This document shows positions 26,675-34,881 of a stretch of 64,000 nucleotides of DNA, piece after piece; positions within the stretch are counted from its first letter, which is position 1; the number at the start of each line of letters is the position of its first letter. Source of the DNA: Methanocalculus chunghsingensis (GTDB taxonomy: Archaea; Halobacteriota; Methanomicrobia; Methanomicrobiales; Methanocorpusculaceae); the NCBI RefSeq assembly GCF_018132105.1, contig NZ_JWHL01000001.1:62001-126000 (forward strand), read 5' to 3'. Under the pieces are notes generated by a model. The model saw only the letters and a list, made by a program, of their open reading frames with translations. It had not been told where the DNA came from and did not search any database. Position numbers and translations under genes: made by a program.

Positions 26675-29600
26675 CTATGTTGAGATTGCGGCAAGTTCGC
26701 CACTACTCTTCAGATAGATCCAGTATCCGTTCGTCGGATACAGGAGCCGGCCATCGCTGTAGCTTCCAGAACCCTCTCTGATGATCGCAGTAGCATATCT
26801 CTGTTCGCCTGCATCGTACCCGATGGTCTGTGTCCATGCGTCTCCGAGGGAGAGGAATGTGTCACGAGCGGTAGCCGGCTCAATATCGGTAAAACCAACT
26901 GCGTTCCACCCTTTCTGAAGCTCTATCGTTGGGGGTGTCATGAGTGGCTGGTTCATGAAGGTGAGCGGGATCTCTTTCCCCTGTGTGCTGTAAATCCAGT
27001 ACCCTTTCAGTGGTGTAATAAGATCTGTCTCGCCCAGCGCCTTCCAGGTTTTAAATACTGCATCATATTCAAAGATACTGTGATCTCCTGTGTCTACCTC
27101 AGCAAAGATCGATGCTGTGTTGTTTCCCGAATCAAGGCGTTTTGGTACAGAGATGAAGTTCCACCCTTCCTTGAGATGAATAACAGCATCTCCTGACACT
27201 GGTTCGGGGAAGGTGATTTCAATCTCATCGATACTCCCAACTCTCTGGCGACCGGATGTCAGATCTGATCCGACGAGACGGAGTGGCCAATATTGATCTG
27301 AGAGTGGCTGGCCATTTATTTCATCAGCGACGATGATATTGTTGTTCCGAGCAACGACCGTGCTGTGGAATGTTGCAGAAAAGTCATCCTCAGTACCTTT
27401 TACTCCATCGGGACCATAATCTATGACGGTGACATCATATCCAGCTACCGCAAGATCGTCGCGGAATGGATCTGATCCATAATCATGTTTATTTTCATCA
27501 TCAACCCACCCGACAAGTGTCCAGAGAGGCATACCCGACCATTCGTTCCCATCATTATCGATCCATGTGGCGAGGTGTGAATCCCCGGCCATCGCACAGG
27601 CCTTTCCTGCTTCAAAGTATGCTCTTTCAATGGTGTCGGTGATGGCCCCCGTCAGGCGGAGTGTCCAGTCTTCACGTGTTCCGGTGTGAATCTCTATCGT
27701 GACAATATTCTTATTCGAACATCCGGCTGCGGATGGATACTGGATTCCACCACTCCAGAAGTAATGCCAATATTCTTCTTTCAGGGTAGCCCGCATGTCA
27801 TCCGCACCAAATATACCATCTGGTGTGTTGAAGAAGAGCCGGTATCCATCTTTATAGTCCGGCACATACCCCTGACGTTCGGTCCACCAGGCGACGATTG
27901 CCTCACCCTGTCGCTCCAGCGGAGAGTTGAGGTTTGTATCATCGAGTTTCATCACATATCCATCAGATGCTCTGAGGATAATCTCGCTTCCTTCCGGTGC
28001 TCCTCCGACGAGATCGACGAGATCTTTAATCGATGTTCCCCGAACGACCTCATCAACCTTGTTTGGATTTTTATCTTCAGCGGGGTTCCAGAGATCATCA
28101 GGATCGAAGGTTGGACCCTGGAATCTGAGTTGGACACCGTCTTCTCCGCCATATACATGAAGGTTCTCCTTCATCCAGAGATAGTCCTTTGTAACATCAT
28201 CCAGAACGGTGACACCATCTGCTGCATACCTTACAATCCTGATGGATGGTGCTTCTGTTGGTGGTTCAAATGCTGTCAGTTCGATTGTTTCAATATTCCC
28301 GACACTTAAACTGCCGGTTGCCCCCTCGCCAACGAGCCGAAGCGGATAGCTGTTTCCTTCGATCGGCTCGCCATTGAGGAGATACGCAACGATGTAGTCA
28401 TTCTTGTTATTTGCGATATTCTGACTTGTGAAATCCTTGCTGTATGGGGATGCTCCTCCGGATGAGACGATAATTGTATATCCATCTGTGGCAAGCCCTT
28501 CATTGAAGGCATTTGTGCCAGTCATCAGGTCATCATCAACGATACCCGCGAGCCTCCAGAGCGGAATACCTGTCCAGATATCCTCTCCATCACTCCAGGT
28601 TTCGCTCATCGTCTCAGCCATTTCAGTAAAACTGCTTTCTGAGATCCTGGCTGAAATCTTATCCCCTTTCAGGGTTAGTACCCATTCATCCTCTGCCGGC
28701 TCCTCCGGAAGGCCATTGATGGTGATGGATGCAATCGAACCTATACGTTGCCCGCCACTTGTCAGGGCTGAGCCCTGGAGCCGGAGTGGAAAACCATTAT
28801 CCTCGGCAAGGGGTGCGGCATTCATCATATTGGCAACGATAAATCCATCACTTCGTGCAATATCAGCACCATTGAACTCCCTTGAAAAACCATCCTGAGC
28901 AGTGATAGTTACAGTATAGCCGGAGGCACGCTCATCATTGAATCTCCAGTGATTCGCGCCATTGTAGTCATCAACGACGGCAAGAAGATACCAGAGTGGC
29001 ATCCCGGTCCACACCTGATCCTGAGTGTCGGTATACATTCCGGCATGGCCGCAGGCAACTCCCTCTTCAAACTCTGACTGAGAGAATGAGCGGCTATATG
29101 CACCATTCAGGGTGATTGTCCACTCTGTGGTTGGAACGGGCAGCCCGATAAGCTCGATGGTAACTATATTTCCAATCTTCTGGCCGCTTGAGACGTCAGA
29201 TCCAACCAGCTGGAGTGGGAAACAGGGTTTTGCCTTCTCTCCAATAGTTGCAGGGAGTGGCTCGCCGTTTAATGTATTTGCAACGATGATATTATCGTTC
29301 CGTGCGACTGTGGCACTCTGGAAGTTGATCGAGTATCCGTCGCCTGCAATAACCTTGACTGAATAGCCTTGAGCTGCAAGCTCATCATTGAACGCGTCAC
29401 TGCCATGTGAATTTTCATCATCGACATATCCTACCAGCCACCATAATGGCATTCCGGACCAGACGTTCCCATCATCGTCAGTATAGGTTGCGACATGAGG
29501 GTTTGTCTGACAATCTGTTCCTGCCTCGAAATAGGTTCGATGAATGATCTCTTCCCGAGCTCCTTTCAGAGTGAGGATCCAGTCTTCTGCTGGTGGCTCA

Positions 29601-30658
29601 TCGACAGAGATCTCCATCCGGATGTATGCTTCAGCTGTTTCAAAAGAAAGTGGCCTGACACCGTAAAAAAACTCGACGATATCTCCATCTTCAAGAGAAT
29701 AGATGTTAAGTCCGTCGTTTGCGGAATTACCCCAGTCATCGAGTGTGTATCCATTGACGGCACATTCCCAGGTTCTGGTCGGTCCGTCATCAGGTCTTTC
29801 ATAGAGATAATCTTCTATTCCATCAAGAAGAAGGATTCCTCGGCTGCTGATTGCACGATCGTTGATAGTAAGGGGAAATCCGGTTGCTTCAAGTGCGCCA
29901 AGTGGTGTCAGCCTGCTAATCTCGTATGATTCTCCTGATGTTGCACGTACATTCACCGACTCGTCTGAGAGCTCCATTGTTCCATCAAAGAGGATATCAG
30001 TTTCATCATCCGGTGGAGCTTCTTCATTGCTCATAATCCGGATTTCACTGATATATTTCACTGAGAGTCCGGTTGTTGTCGGATAGATGTCAAAATAATG
30101 CCAGTACTCCTCGGGGAATGTCTCCCGCATATCATTTACACCAAAAACGGTATCATCTGCGAAGAAGACAAGCATCATTCCGTCACTAAAGTCCGGAACA
30201 TATCCGTCACCTGCACGGTACCATGTAATACCTATCGGTCCCTGCCTGGATTCCGGATTATAGACGTTGTTATATGGGAAATCCTTGGAGAACCCGTCGA
30301 ATGCACGAACCCTGACGGTTTCACCATCGCTCATACCTCCGGCAAGATCGCAGATATCAGCGAGATCGGTACCCTTTACCGCTCCCTGATCCCTGAGGTT
30401 GACATCCTCCCCGGGATTCCAGGGGTCCCCATCAAATACAGGCCCCTGATGGAAGTAACTGGTCTCTCCATCTCCAAGTACAGGAAGGTTTGCTTCCATC
30501 CATTCATAATCGACGACCGTTTCGTTGATGATCGTCGTTTCGTCAGCTGCATACTTGATAACCCGCAGCTCGGTCGTTGCTGCCGTGACAGGTGCGATGA
30601 TCAGCCCTATCATCAACAGAATCAATAGTATTCTGTAACGATTCCCAAAATCAATCAT
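26675..30658 (-). CDS. 1327-residue exported protein with repeated molybdopterin-fold domains
   Basis: Signal peptide to about residue 27 (Sec-like, no twin-arginine). Domain order: type A domain 28-212 (WMEANLPVLGDG, FHQGPVFDGDPWNP); DUF4430-like region 222-333 (GDIVEFFYG); three type B SUOX-fold repeats at 358-505, 512-648 and 658-795; a second type A domain 801-990; a fourth type B repeat 997-1150; two C-terminal units 1158-1235 and 1244-1325 (GWNFISVP ... KGYWIYS; GWNAVGF ... NGYWIYL). Type B repeats share W-[ST]-G-[MI]-P-L-W, DGY/DGF, NGEPL and PL-R-L-V-G-S-D, the framework of sulfite-oxidase-type domains. A Cys stands before the WSGMPLW strand at 383, 536 and 1021 but is missing in the third repeat. 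It is the first gene of the operon ending in WtpABC. Confidence 0.8.
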   Translation of the reverse strand: MIDFGNRYRILLILLMIGLIIAPVTAATTELRVIKYAADETTIINETVVDYEWMEANLPVLGDGETSYFHQGPVFDGDPWNPGEDVNLRDQGAVKGTDLADICDLAGGMSDGETVRVRAFDGFSKDFPYNNVYNPESRQGPIGITWYRAGDGYVPDFSDGMMLVFFADDTVFGVNDMRETFPEEYWHYFDIYPTTTGLSVKYISEIRIMSNEEAPPDDETDILFDGTMELSDESVNVRATSGESYEISRLTPLGALEATGFPLTINDRAISSRGILLLDGIEDYLYERPDDGPTRTWECAVNGYTLDDWGNSANDGLNIYSLEDGDIVEFFYGVRPLSFETAEAYIRMEISVDEPPAEDWILTLKGAREEIIHRTYFEAGTDCQTNPHVATYTDDDGNVWSGMPLWWLVGYVDDENSHGSDAFNDELAAQGYSVKVIAGDGYSINFQSATVARNDNIIVANTLNGEPLPATIGEKAKPCFPLQLVGSDVSSGQKIGNIVTIELIGLPVPTTEWTITLNGAYSRSFSQSEFEEGVACGHAGMYTDTQDQVWTGMPLWYLLAVVDDYNGANHWRFNDERASGYTVTITAQDGFSREFNGADIARSDGFIVANMMNAAPLAEDNGFPLRLQGSALTSGGQRIGSIASITINGLPEEPAEDEWVLTLKGDKISARISESSFTEMAETMSETWSDGEDIWTGIPLWRLAGIVDDDLMTGTNAFNEGLATDGYTIIVSSGGASPYSKDFTSQNIANNKNDYIVAYLLNGEPIEGNSYPLRLVGEGATGSLSVGNIETIELTAFEPPTEAPSIRIVRYAADGVTVLDDVTKDYLWMKENLHVYGGEDGVQLRFQGPTFDPDDLWNPAEDKNPNKVDEVVRGTSIKDLVDLVGGAPEGSEIILRASDGYVMKLDDTNLNSPLERQGEAIVAWWTERQGYVPDYKDGYRLFFNTPDGIFGADDMRATLKEEYWHYFWSGGIQYPSAAGCSNKNIVTIEIHTGTREDWTLRLTGAITDTIERAYFEAGKACAMAGDSHLATWIDNDGNEWSGMPLWTLVGWVDDENKHDYGSDPFRDDLAVAGYDVTVIDYGPDGVKGTEDDFSATFHSTVVARNNNIIVADEINGQPLSDQYWPLRLVGSDLTSGRQRVGSIDEIEITFPEPVSGDAVIHLKEGWNFISVPKRLDSGNNTASIFAEVDTGDHSIFEYDAVFKTWKALGETDLITPLKGYWIYSTQGKEIPLTFMNQPLMTPPTIELQKGWNAVGFTDIEPATARDTFLSLGDAWTQTIGYDAGEQRYATAIIREGSGSYSDGRLLYPTNGYWIYLKSSGELAAIST

Positions 30659-30782
30659 TTCATCACCAGACTGTCTAATATGACCTTTTGAGGGTCTTTT
30701 TTTAGATGTTTAATTGAATTATAGATCGGATGATTTAAATAATTTTTATTAAATTAATTAATTTTGTAAATTTAGTTAACTT

Positions 30783-30807
30783 AACATATTATACTAAATA
30801 ATATGTT
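30783..30807. promoter_or_regulatory. Perfect palindrome between the two divergent Mo/W operons
   Basis: AACATATTAT (30783-30792) and ATAATATGTT (30798-30807) are exact inverted copies around a 5-bp spacer. It lies in the 236-bp AT-rich region separating the minus-strand operon start (30658) from the storage-protein start (30895), 88 bp from the latter. A shared operator for a dimeric metal-responsive regulator is plausible. The sequence does not match the bacterial ModE consensus as I know it. Confidence 0.45.
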
Positions 30808-30894
30808 TACGTTTTTATTCAAATATATTCCTACAACACCGAGCGGGTTATTCATATTCAAAACCTAATGAGTACTAAATCGAGGTGATCAGGT

Positions 30895-31701
30895 ATGCAT
30901 CGAAGACGTGAAATTGAATCAAAACTGAAGGGTGAAACCCTTGGGCGAAGAGGATTGCTCAGGAGATATGAAGGGCGTGAGCAACTCAGGATAGCACCGA
31001 ATGTGAATGTTGTTAAGATTGGAGGACATGGCATCGTCGATTATGGAGCACCGGTTCTAAAGCCCCTTGCTTCCGAGATCGGTGCACTTTCCCGTGATCA
31101 TCAGATGCTAATTGTGACCGGTGGCGGAGTGCGGGTTCGGCATATTCTGGATATCGGTCTCGATCTGGGGATGCCGACCGGTGTTCTGGCCGAACTATCC
31201 GGTAAGGTAAGTGAGCAGAATGCCATTATGATGTCCGTTCTTCTCTCTGAATATGGGGGTGCCAGAATTCATTCCCCTGATCTTCTTGAGCTTCCAATGC
31301 TCCTGAAGATGGGGATCCTTCCTGTAACGCATGGCACTCCACCCTACGGACTATTTGAATCTCCCCCGGACATTGGAATGATCCCTCCCCACCGGACAGA
31401 TACTGGTGCCTTCCTCATTGCCGAGGTTCTTGGGGCAAAATCCTGTATTCTCATGAAGAATGTTGATGGACTCTTTACAAGCAATCCACTGACTGACCCT
31501 CATGCAGAACTGATCGAAGAGATACGTGCATATGAGATTCTTGATATGGAGATGGATGATCTTGTCCTTGAAGAGAAGGTTGTTGAGATGCTTCCGCATG
31601 CAAAAGCCGTTCGTGAGATCCAGATCATTAATGGGCATCTCCCAGGTATGCTGACACGGGCACTGAAAGGGGAGCGTATCGGGACTATCATAAAAGCATA
31701 A
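30895..31701 (+). CDS. Molybdenum storage protein homologue (amino-acid-kinase fold)
   Basis: A 268-residue cytoplasmic protein of the UMP-kinase-like fold. It resembles the Azotobacter molybdenum storage protein subunits MosA/MosB along its whole length: VVKIGGHGIVDYGAPVLKPL, VTGGGVRVRHILDIG, LSGKVSEQNAIMM, PPYGLFESPP, IPPHRTDTGAFLIAE, KNVDGLFTSNP and the C-terminal VREIQIINGHLPGMLTRAL and GTIIKA. In bacteria a MosA3B3 cage stores polyoxomolybdate or tungstate clusters using ATP. A single subunit gene is present here, implying a homohexamer. The first ~35 residues are basic. The GAGGTGATC sequence just upstream serves as ribosome binding site. It heads the run leading into tupABC. Confidence 0.82.
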   Translation: MHRRREIESKLKGETLGRRGLLRRYEGREQLRIAPNVNVVKIGGHGIVDYGAPVLKPLASEIGALSRDHQMLIVTGGGVRVRHILDIGLDLGMPTGVLAELSGKVSEQNAIMMSVLLSEYGGARIHSPDLLELPMLLKMGILPVTHGTPPYGLFESPPDIGMIPPHRTDTGAFLIAEVLGAKSCILMKNVDGLFTSNPLTDPHAELIEEIRAYEILDMEMDDLVLEEKVVEMLPHAKAVREIQIINGHLPGMLTRALKGERIGTIIKA

Positions 31702-31712
31702 AATAATTATCA

Positions 31713-31718
31713 TTTTTT
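31713..31718 (+). terminator. T-run after the storage-protein gene
   Basis: A TTTTTT run 12 bp after the stop codon, inside an AT-rich gap, fits an archaeal oligo-T terminator. It suggests that tupABC has its own promoter (see 31782-31804). Confidence 0.4.
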
Positions 31719-31781
31719 AAATCATTAATACTGCCGTTAAAGGTAATTTAGTTTAATTAATTTGATGTACTCTATCAAAAA

Positions 31782-31804
31782 TAACAATCTTTATATTATT
31801 GTTA
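31782..31804. promoter_or_regulatory. Inverted repeat over the tupA TATA element
   Basis: TAACAAT (31782-31788) and ATTGTTA (31798-31804) flank a 9-bp centre that includes the TATA-like TTTATATT (31790-31797). The TATA element is about 31-38 bp upstream of the tupA ATG at 31828, so the transcript would have a very short leader. The arms (AACAAT/ATTGTT) resemble the outer ends of the palindrome at 30783-30807 (AACAT/ATGTT). A repressor bound here would block TBP. Confidence 0.45.
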
Positions 31805-31827
31805 CTTCTAATACATTCTCGTTCACC

Positions 31828-32748
31828 ATGAATTGTAAGGGTTTTATACTTATAGGTGCCTTGATTATTTCCGGGCTCCTTGTTGCAGGATGTGTTGACA
31901 GCGAGACACAGCCCGGAGTGCCCGAAGAGCTCCGGATCGCAACCACAACCAGTCTCTATGATACCGGGCTCCTTGACCATCTCCAGCCGATCTTTGAGGA
32001 GAGATACAATGCAAAACTGCTGATCGTCTCTGCAGGGACCGGCAAAGCACTTGAATACGGTATGAGAGGCGATGTTGATGTGATGATGGTTCACGATCGA
32101 GCCCGTGAAGATACCTTCATCGCAGAAGGCCATGGTGTGGAACGCCGTGTCATCGCGTACAACTACTTCGTTATTCTCGGCCCTGAGTCAGATCCTGCCG
32201 GGATTCGTGGAACATCACCCGAAGAAGCATTCCGGACACTTTTTGAACAGGGAACTGCCGGAGAATCAGGTATTGCTTTTGTCTCCCGTGGAGATGAGTC
32301 AGGTACTCACGCAAAGGAGAAGGCGATCTGGAGATCTGCCGGATATGACTATGCAACCGATATCCAGAACTCCGGGATATGGTATGTCGAGGCAGGACGT
32401 GGAATGGGCGAAACCCTGGTGATGGCAAATGAGAAGGAGGCATATACCCTTTCAGATAAAGGAACTTTCCTTGCATACAAAGGAGATCTTGGGATCGTTC
32501 CGGTCGTCGATGAAGGGGAGATCCTTCTGAATGTCTACTCCACCATGCTGATCAACCCCCAGACACACACCGGGATTGATACCGATCTTGGAAAAGCATG
32601 GATCAACTTCCTCATCTCAGATGAGGCTCAAGAGGAGATTGCGACATTTGGTGTCTCCGAGTATGGAGAACCCCTCTTCTTCCCTGCACAAGGCAACTGG
32701 GAGAGAATGGGTGTTCCACAGTCTGAAGTGACAGAGCCGGTGCTCTGA
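31828..32748 (+). CDS. tupA: Tungstate-binding lipoprotein TupA
   Basis: 306 residues with a lipobox (LLVAGC, Cys21 from the ATG at 31828). The mature chain contains the TupA hallmark ATTTSLYDTGLLD (the TTTS oxyanion-binding motif), AGTGKALEYGMRGDVDVMMVHD, the SRGDESGTH motif and GMGETLVMANEKEAYTLSD. TupA proteins bind tungstate with very high selectivity over molybdate. The start at 31828 is chosen because the lipobox then sits 21 residues in. A permease and ATPase follow. Confidence 0.93.
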   Translation: MNCKGFILIGALIISGLLVAGCVDSETQPGVPEELRIATTTSLYDTGLLDHLQPIFEERYNAKLLIVSAGTGKALEYGMRGDVDVMMVHDRAREDTFIAEGHGVERRVIAYNYFVILGPESDPAGIRGTSPEEAFRTLFEQGTAGESGIAFVSRGDESGTHAKEKAIWRSAGYDYATDIQNSGIWYVEAGRGMGETLVMANEKEAYTLSDKGTFLAYKGDLGIVPVVDEGEILLNVYSTMLINPQTHTGIDTDLGKAWINFLISDEAQEEIATFGVSEYGEPLFFPAQGNWERMGVPQSEVTEPVL

Positions 32749-32799
32749 TAACACTATCTTTTTCTTTGCCATCGGCGTAGTAAACAGGGATTACCTTGT

Positions 32800-33486
32800 A
32801 TGAATGAGATCATCAGCGGTTTCCTCACCGCTCTTCACCTGATCATCACACTTGACCCCGGGGTTATCGAGATCTCGATCCGGAGCATCCTGATCTCGCT
32901 CTCTTCAACGCTTATTGGAGCCTTGATTGCAGTTCCTATCGGGGCGACAATTACCTTCTCTGAATTTACCGGGAAGCGTTTCCTTGTCAACATTATTCAG
33001 ACCCTCTATGCTCTCCCAACGGTTCTTGTCGGCCTATTTGTCTTCCTGCTGATATCACGTGCTGGTCCACTGGGATTTATGCGCCTTCTCTTCACCCCGG
33101 AAGGGATGGTAATTGCCCAGACAGTTCTTATTCTGCCAATCCTGGTTGGCCTGACGATATCTGCTTTAAAAGGTCTCGATACGACGATTCTTGATACTCT
33201 TCGGTCTCTTGGCGCAACAAAGATACAATTTCTGCGTTCAGTTGTAAAAGAAGCACGTTATGCTATTATGGCCGCTGTTGTCCTCGGTTTTGGTCGCGCT
33301 ATCTCTGAAGTTGGTGCCGCGATTATGATCGGTGGAAATATCCGGGGACATACCCGTGTCCTGACGACCGCGATCTCACTTGAGACATCCATGGGAAACC
33401 TGGCCGTCTCTATTGCCCTGGGTATTATTCTTCTCATGATAGCACTTGTGATCAATCTCCTCCTTGCAGTTGTGCAAAACCGGTGA
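32800..33486 (+). CDS. tupB: Tungstate ABC importer permease TupB
   Basis: A 228-residue membrane protein with about five hydrophobic helices. The EAA loop is visible as TLRSLGATKIQFLRSVVKEA, and LGFGRAISEVGAAIMIGGNIRG matches TupB/ModB-type permeases. It follows tupA by 51 bp and ends 4 bp before the tupC start. With tupA and tupC it forms a complete tungstate importer. Confidence 0.93.
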   Translation: MNEIISGFLTALHLIITLDPGVIEISIRSILISLSSTLIGALIAVPIGATITFSEFTGKRFLVNIIQTLYALPTVLVGLFVFLLISRAGPLGFMRLLFTPEGMVIAQTVLILPILVGLTISALKGLDTTILDTLRSLGATKIQFLRSVVKEARYAIMAAVVLGFGRAISEVGAAIMIGGNIRGHTRVLTTAISLETSMGNLAVSIALGIILLMIALVINLLLAVVQNR

Positions 33487-33490
33487 TACC

Positions 33491-34564
33491 ATGCTTGAGA
33501 TACATAATCTGTCAAAGCAGTTTGGTGATTCAGAGGTGCTGAAAGGGGTCTCGCTGAAGGTTCCGAAAGGAGAGATATTTACCATCATCGGACCTTCCGG
33601 GGCCGGGAAATCAACACTTCTTCGCCTGATAAACCTCCTTGATACCCCGACCGAAGGAACCATCCTTCTCGATGGTACGGATATTCATAAAGAGAAGAAT
33701 ATGGCGGTCAGACGGCGGATGGGGATGGTCTTTCAGAAACCGGCGATCTTTAACCAGTCCGTTTATGAAAATGTCGCTCTCGGTCTTCGTTTCAGGCAAA
33801 TTGATGAAAGGGTTATCCGAAAGAAGGTTGCTGATGCGCTTGCGATCGTCGGCCTCACCGGTTTTGAAGAGAGGAAGGCAAAAACACTATCCGGGGGTGA
33901 GATGCAGCGGATCGCTCTTGCACGTGTCCTCGTCACCGATCCTGATGTTCTTCTTCTGGATGAGCCTACCGCAAATCTTGATCCCGTCTCTGTCAGGGTT
34001 ATCGAAGAGCTTGTGCAACGGATTCATCATGAGTTTCAGACGACGATTATCATGTCAACTCATGATATGTTCCAGGGACAGAGACTTGCCCATCGTATCG
34101 GGGTGATGATAGATGGAAAATTCGCACAGTTCGGCACACCACGCGAGATCTTTACAACTCCGAATGACAGATTTGTGGCACGATTCGTTGGTATTGAAAA
34201 TGTCATTGAGGGTAGAATCATCTCTAAGGATAGGGGCATAGCATTTATTCAGGTTGGGCGAATCACCATTCAGGCACTATCTCCTCTCCCAGTCGGAACA
34301 GATGTCACCATCTTCTTCAGACCTGAGGATGTTGCGATAAGTTGTTCTTCATCCCATGCAGAAAGTGTACGTAATGTATTCCCGGGGCAAATTGTATCCA
34401 TTACGCCCATGGGCCCATATAATCGCATTATTGTTGATTGTGGGGTGAAGATCATTGCGATGATAACGTACATGGCAACTGAGGATCTCGGTTTGAAGGA
34501 AGGATCTGATGTCTGTGTCTCATTCAAGGCAACAGCGCCTCATATTCTTGCAGCAGAAGAGTGA
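33491..34564 (+). CDS. tupC: Tungstate ABC importer ATPase TupC
   Basis: 357 residues: Walker A GPSGAGKST, signature LSGGEMQRIALARVL, Walker B VLLLDEPTANLD and the switch His in MSTHD. The C-terminal ~110 residues (after FVGIENVIEGRI) form a TOBE-like domain with FFRPEDVAI, which probably senses oxyanion levels. I choose the ATG at 33491; a longer reading would overlap tupB. Its domain plan parallels that of the WtpC-like ATPase at 17439-18506, so the locus carries two parallel importers. Confidence 0.92.
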   Translation: MLEIHNLSKQFGDSEVLKGVSLKVPKGEIFTIIGPSGAGKSTLLRLINLLDTPTEGTILLDGTDIHKEKNMAVRRRMGMVFQKPAIFNQSVYENVALGLRFRQIDERVIRKKVADALAIVGLTGFEERKAKTLSGGEMQRIALARVLVTDPDVLLLDEPTANLDPVSVRVIEELVQRIHHEFQTTIIMSTHDMFQGQRLAHRIGVMIDGKFAQFGTPREIFTTPNDRFVARFVGIENVIEGRIISKDRGIAFIQVGRITIQALSPLPVGTDVTIFFRPEDVAISCSSSHAESVRNVFPGQIVSITPMGPYNRIIVDCGVKIIAMITYMATEDLGLKEGSDVCVSFKATAPHILAAEE

Positions 34565-34881
34565 TGAATAATCAGCCCTTTTTCCTCAGGATATAGTATC
34601 AGTACTCCCTACCCACGAATCGATATATGCTTATCTTAGAAGATGTAGGGTGAAGGGTTATATAATCTACAAATACATTTCTTTATATCAATGAAACGAT
34701 ACCCGTCATCCAATTGGATTGATGATTTCCCTTACGATGCCGTGATTTGGTTTTGCAAAGGGTTAGGTATCATACCTTCGTGTGTACTTTCAGTCCTGAT
34801 GGACTCCCATACAGGTCTGACCAGTACCTGGTGTCAAAAAACTACGATATTATCTTACTGATGAAAGAGAGGAGATTGTGG
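34565..34881. other. 317-bp non-coding stretch after tupC
   Basis: It holds a short T-run (34579-34583) that may terminate tupC and a TATA-like TTATATAA at 34658-34665 that may serve the receiver-kinase gene. An open frame continues upstream of 34882 to 34747, but it has no ribosome binding site and no receiver-domain similarity. Nothing else was recognised. Confidence 0.5.

Noticed and set aside
22950-30658. Possible CRISPR or tandem DNA repeat array
   Set aside because: The repetition is at protein-domain level with diverged nucleotide sequence; no short regular repeats with spacers were seen.
30700-30850. AT-rich region as a replication origin
   Set aside because: No orc1/cdc6 gene or origin recognition repeats nearby; promoter use explains the composition.
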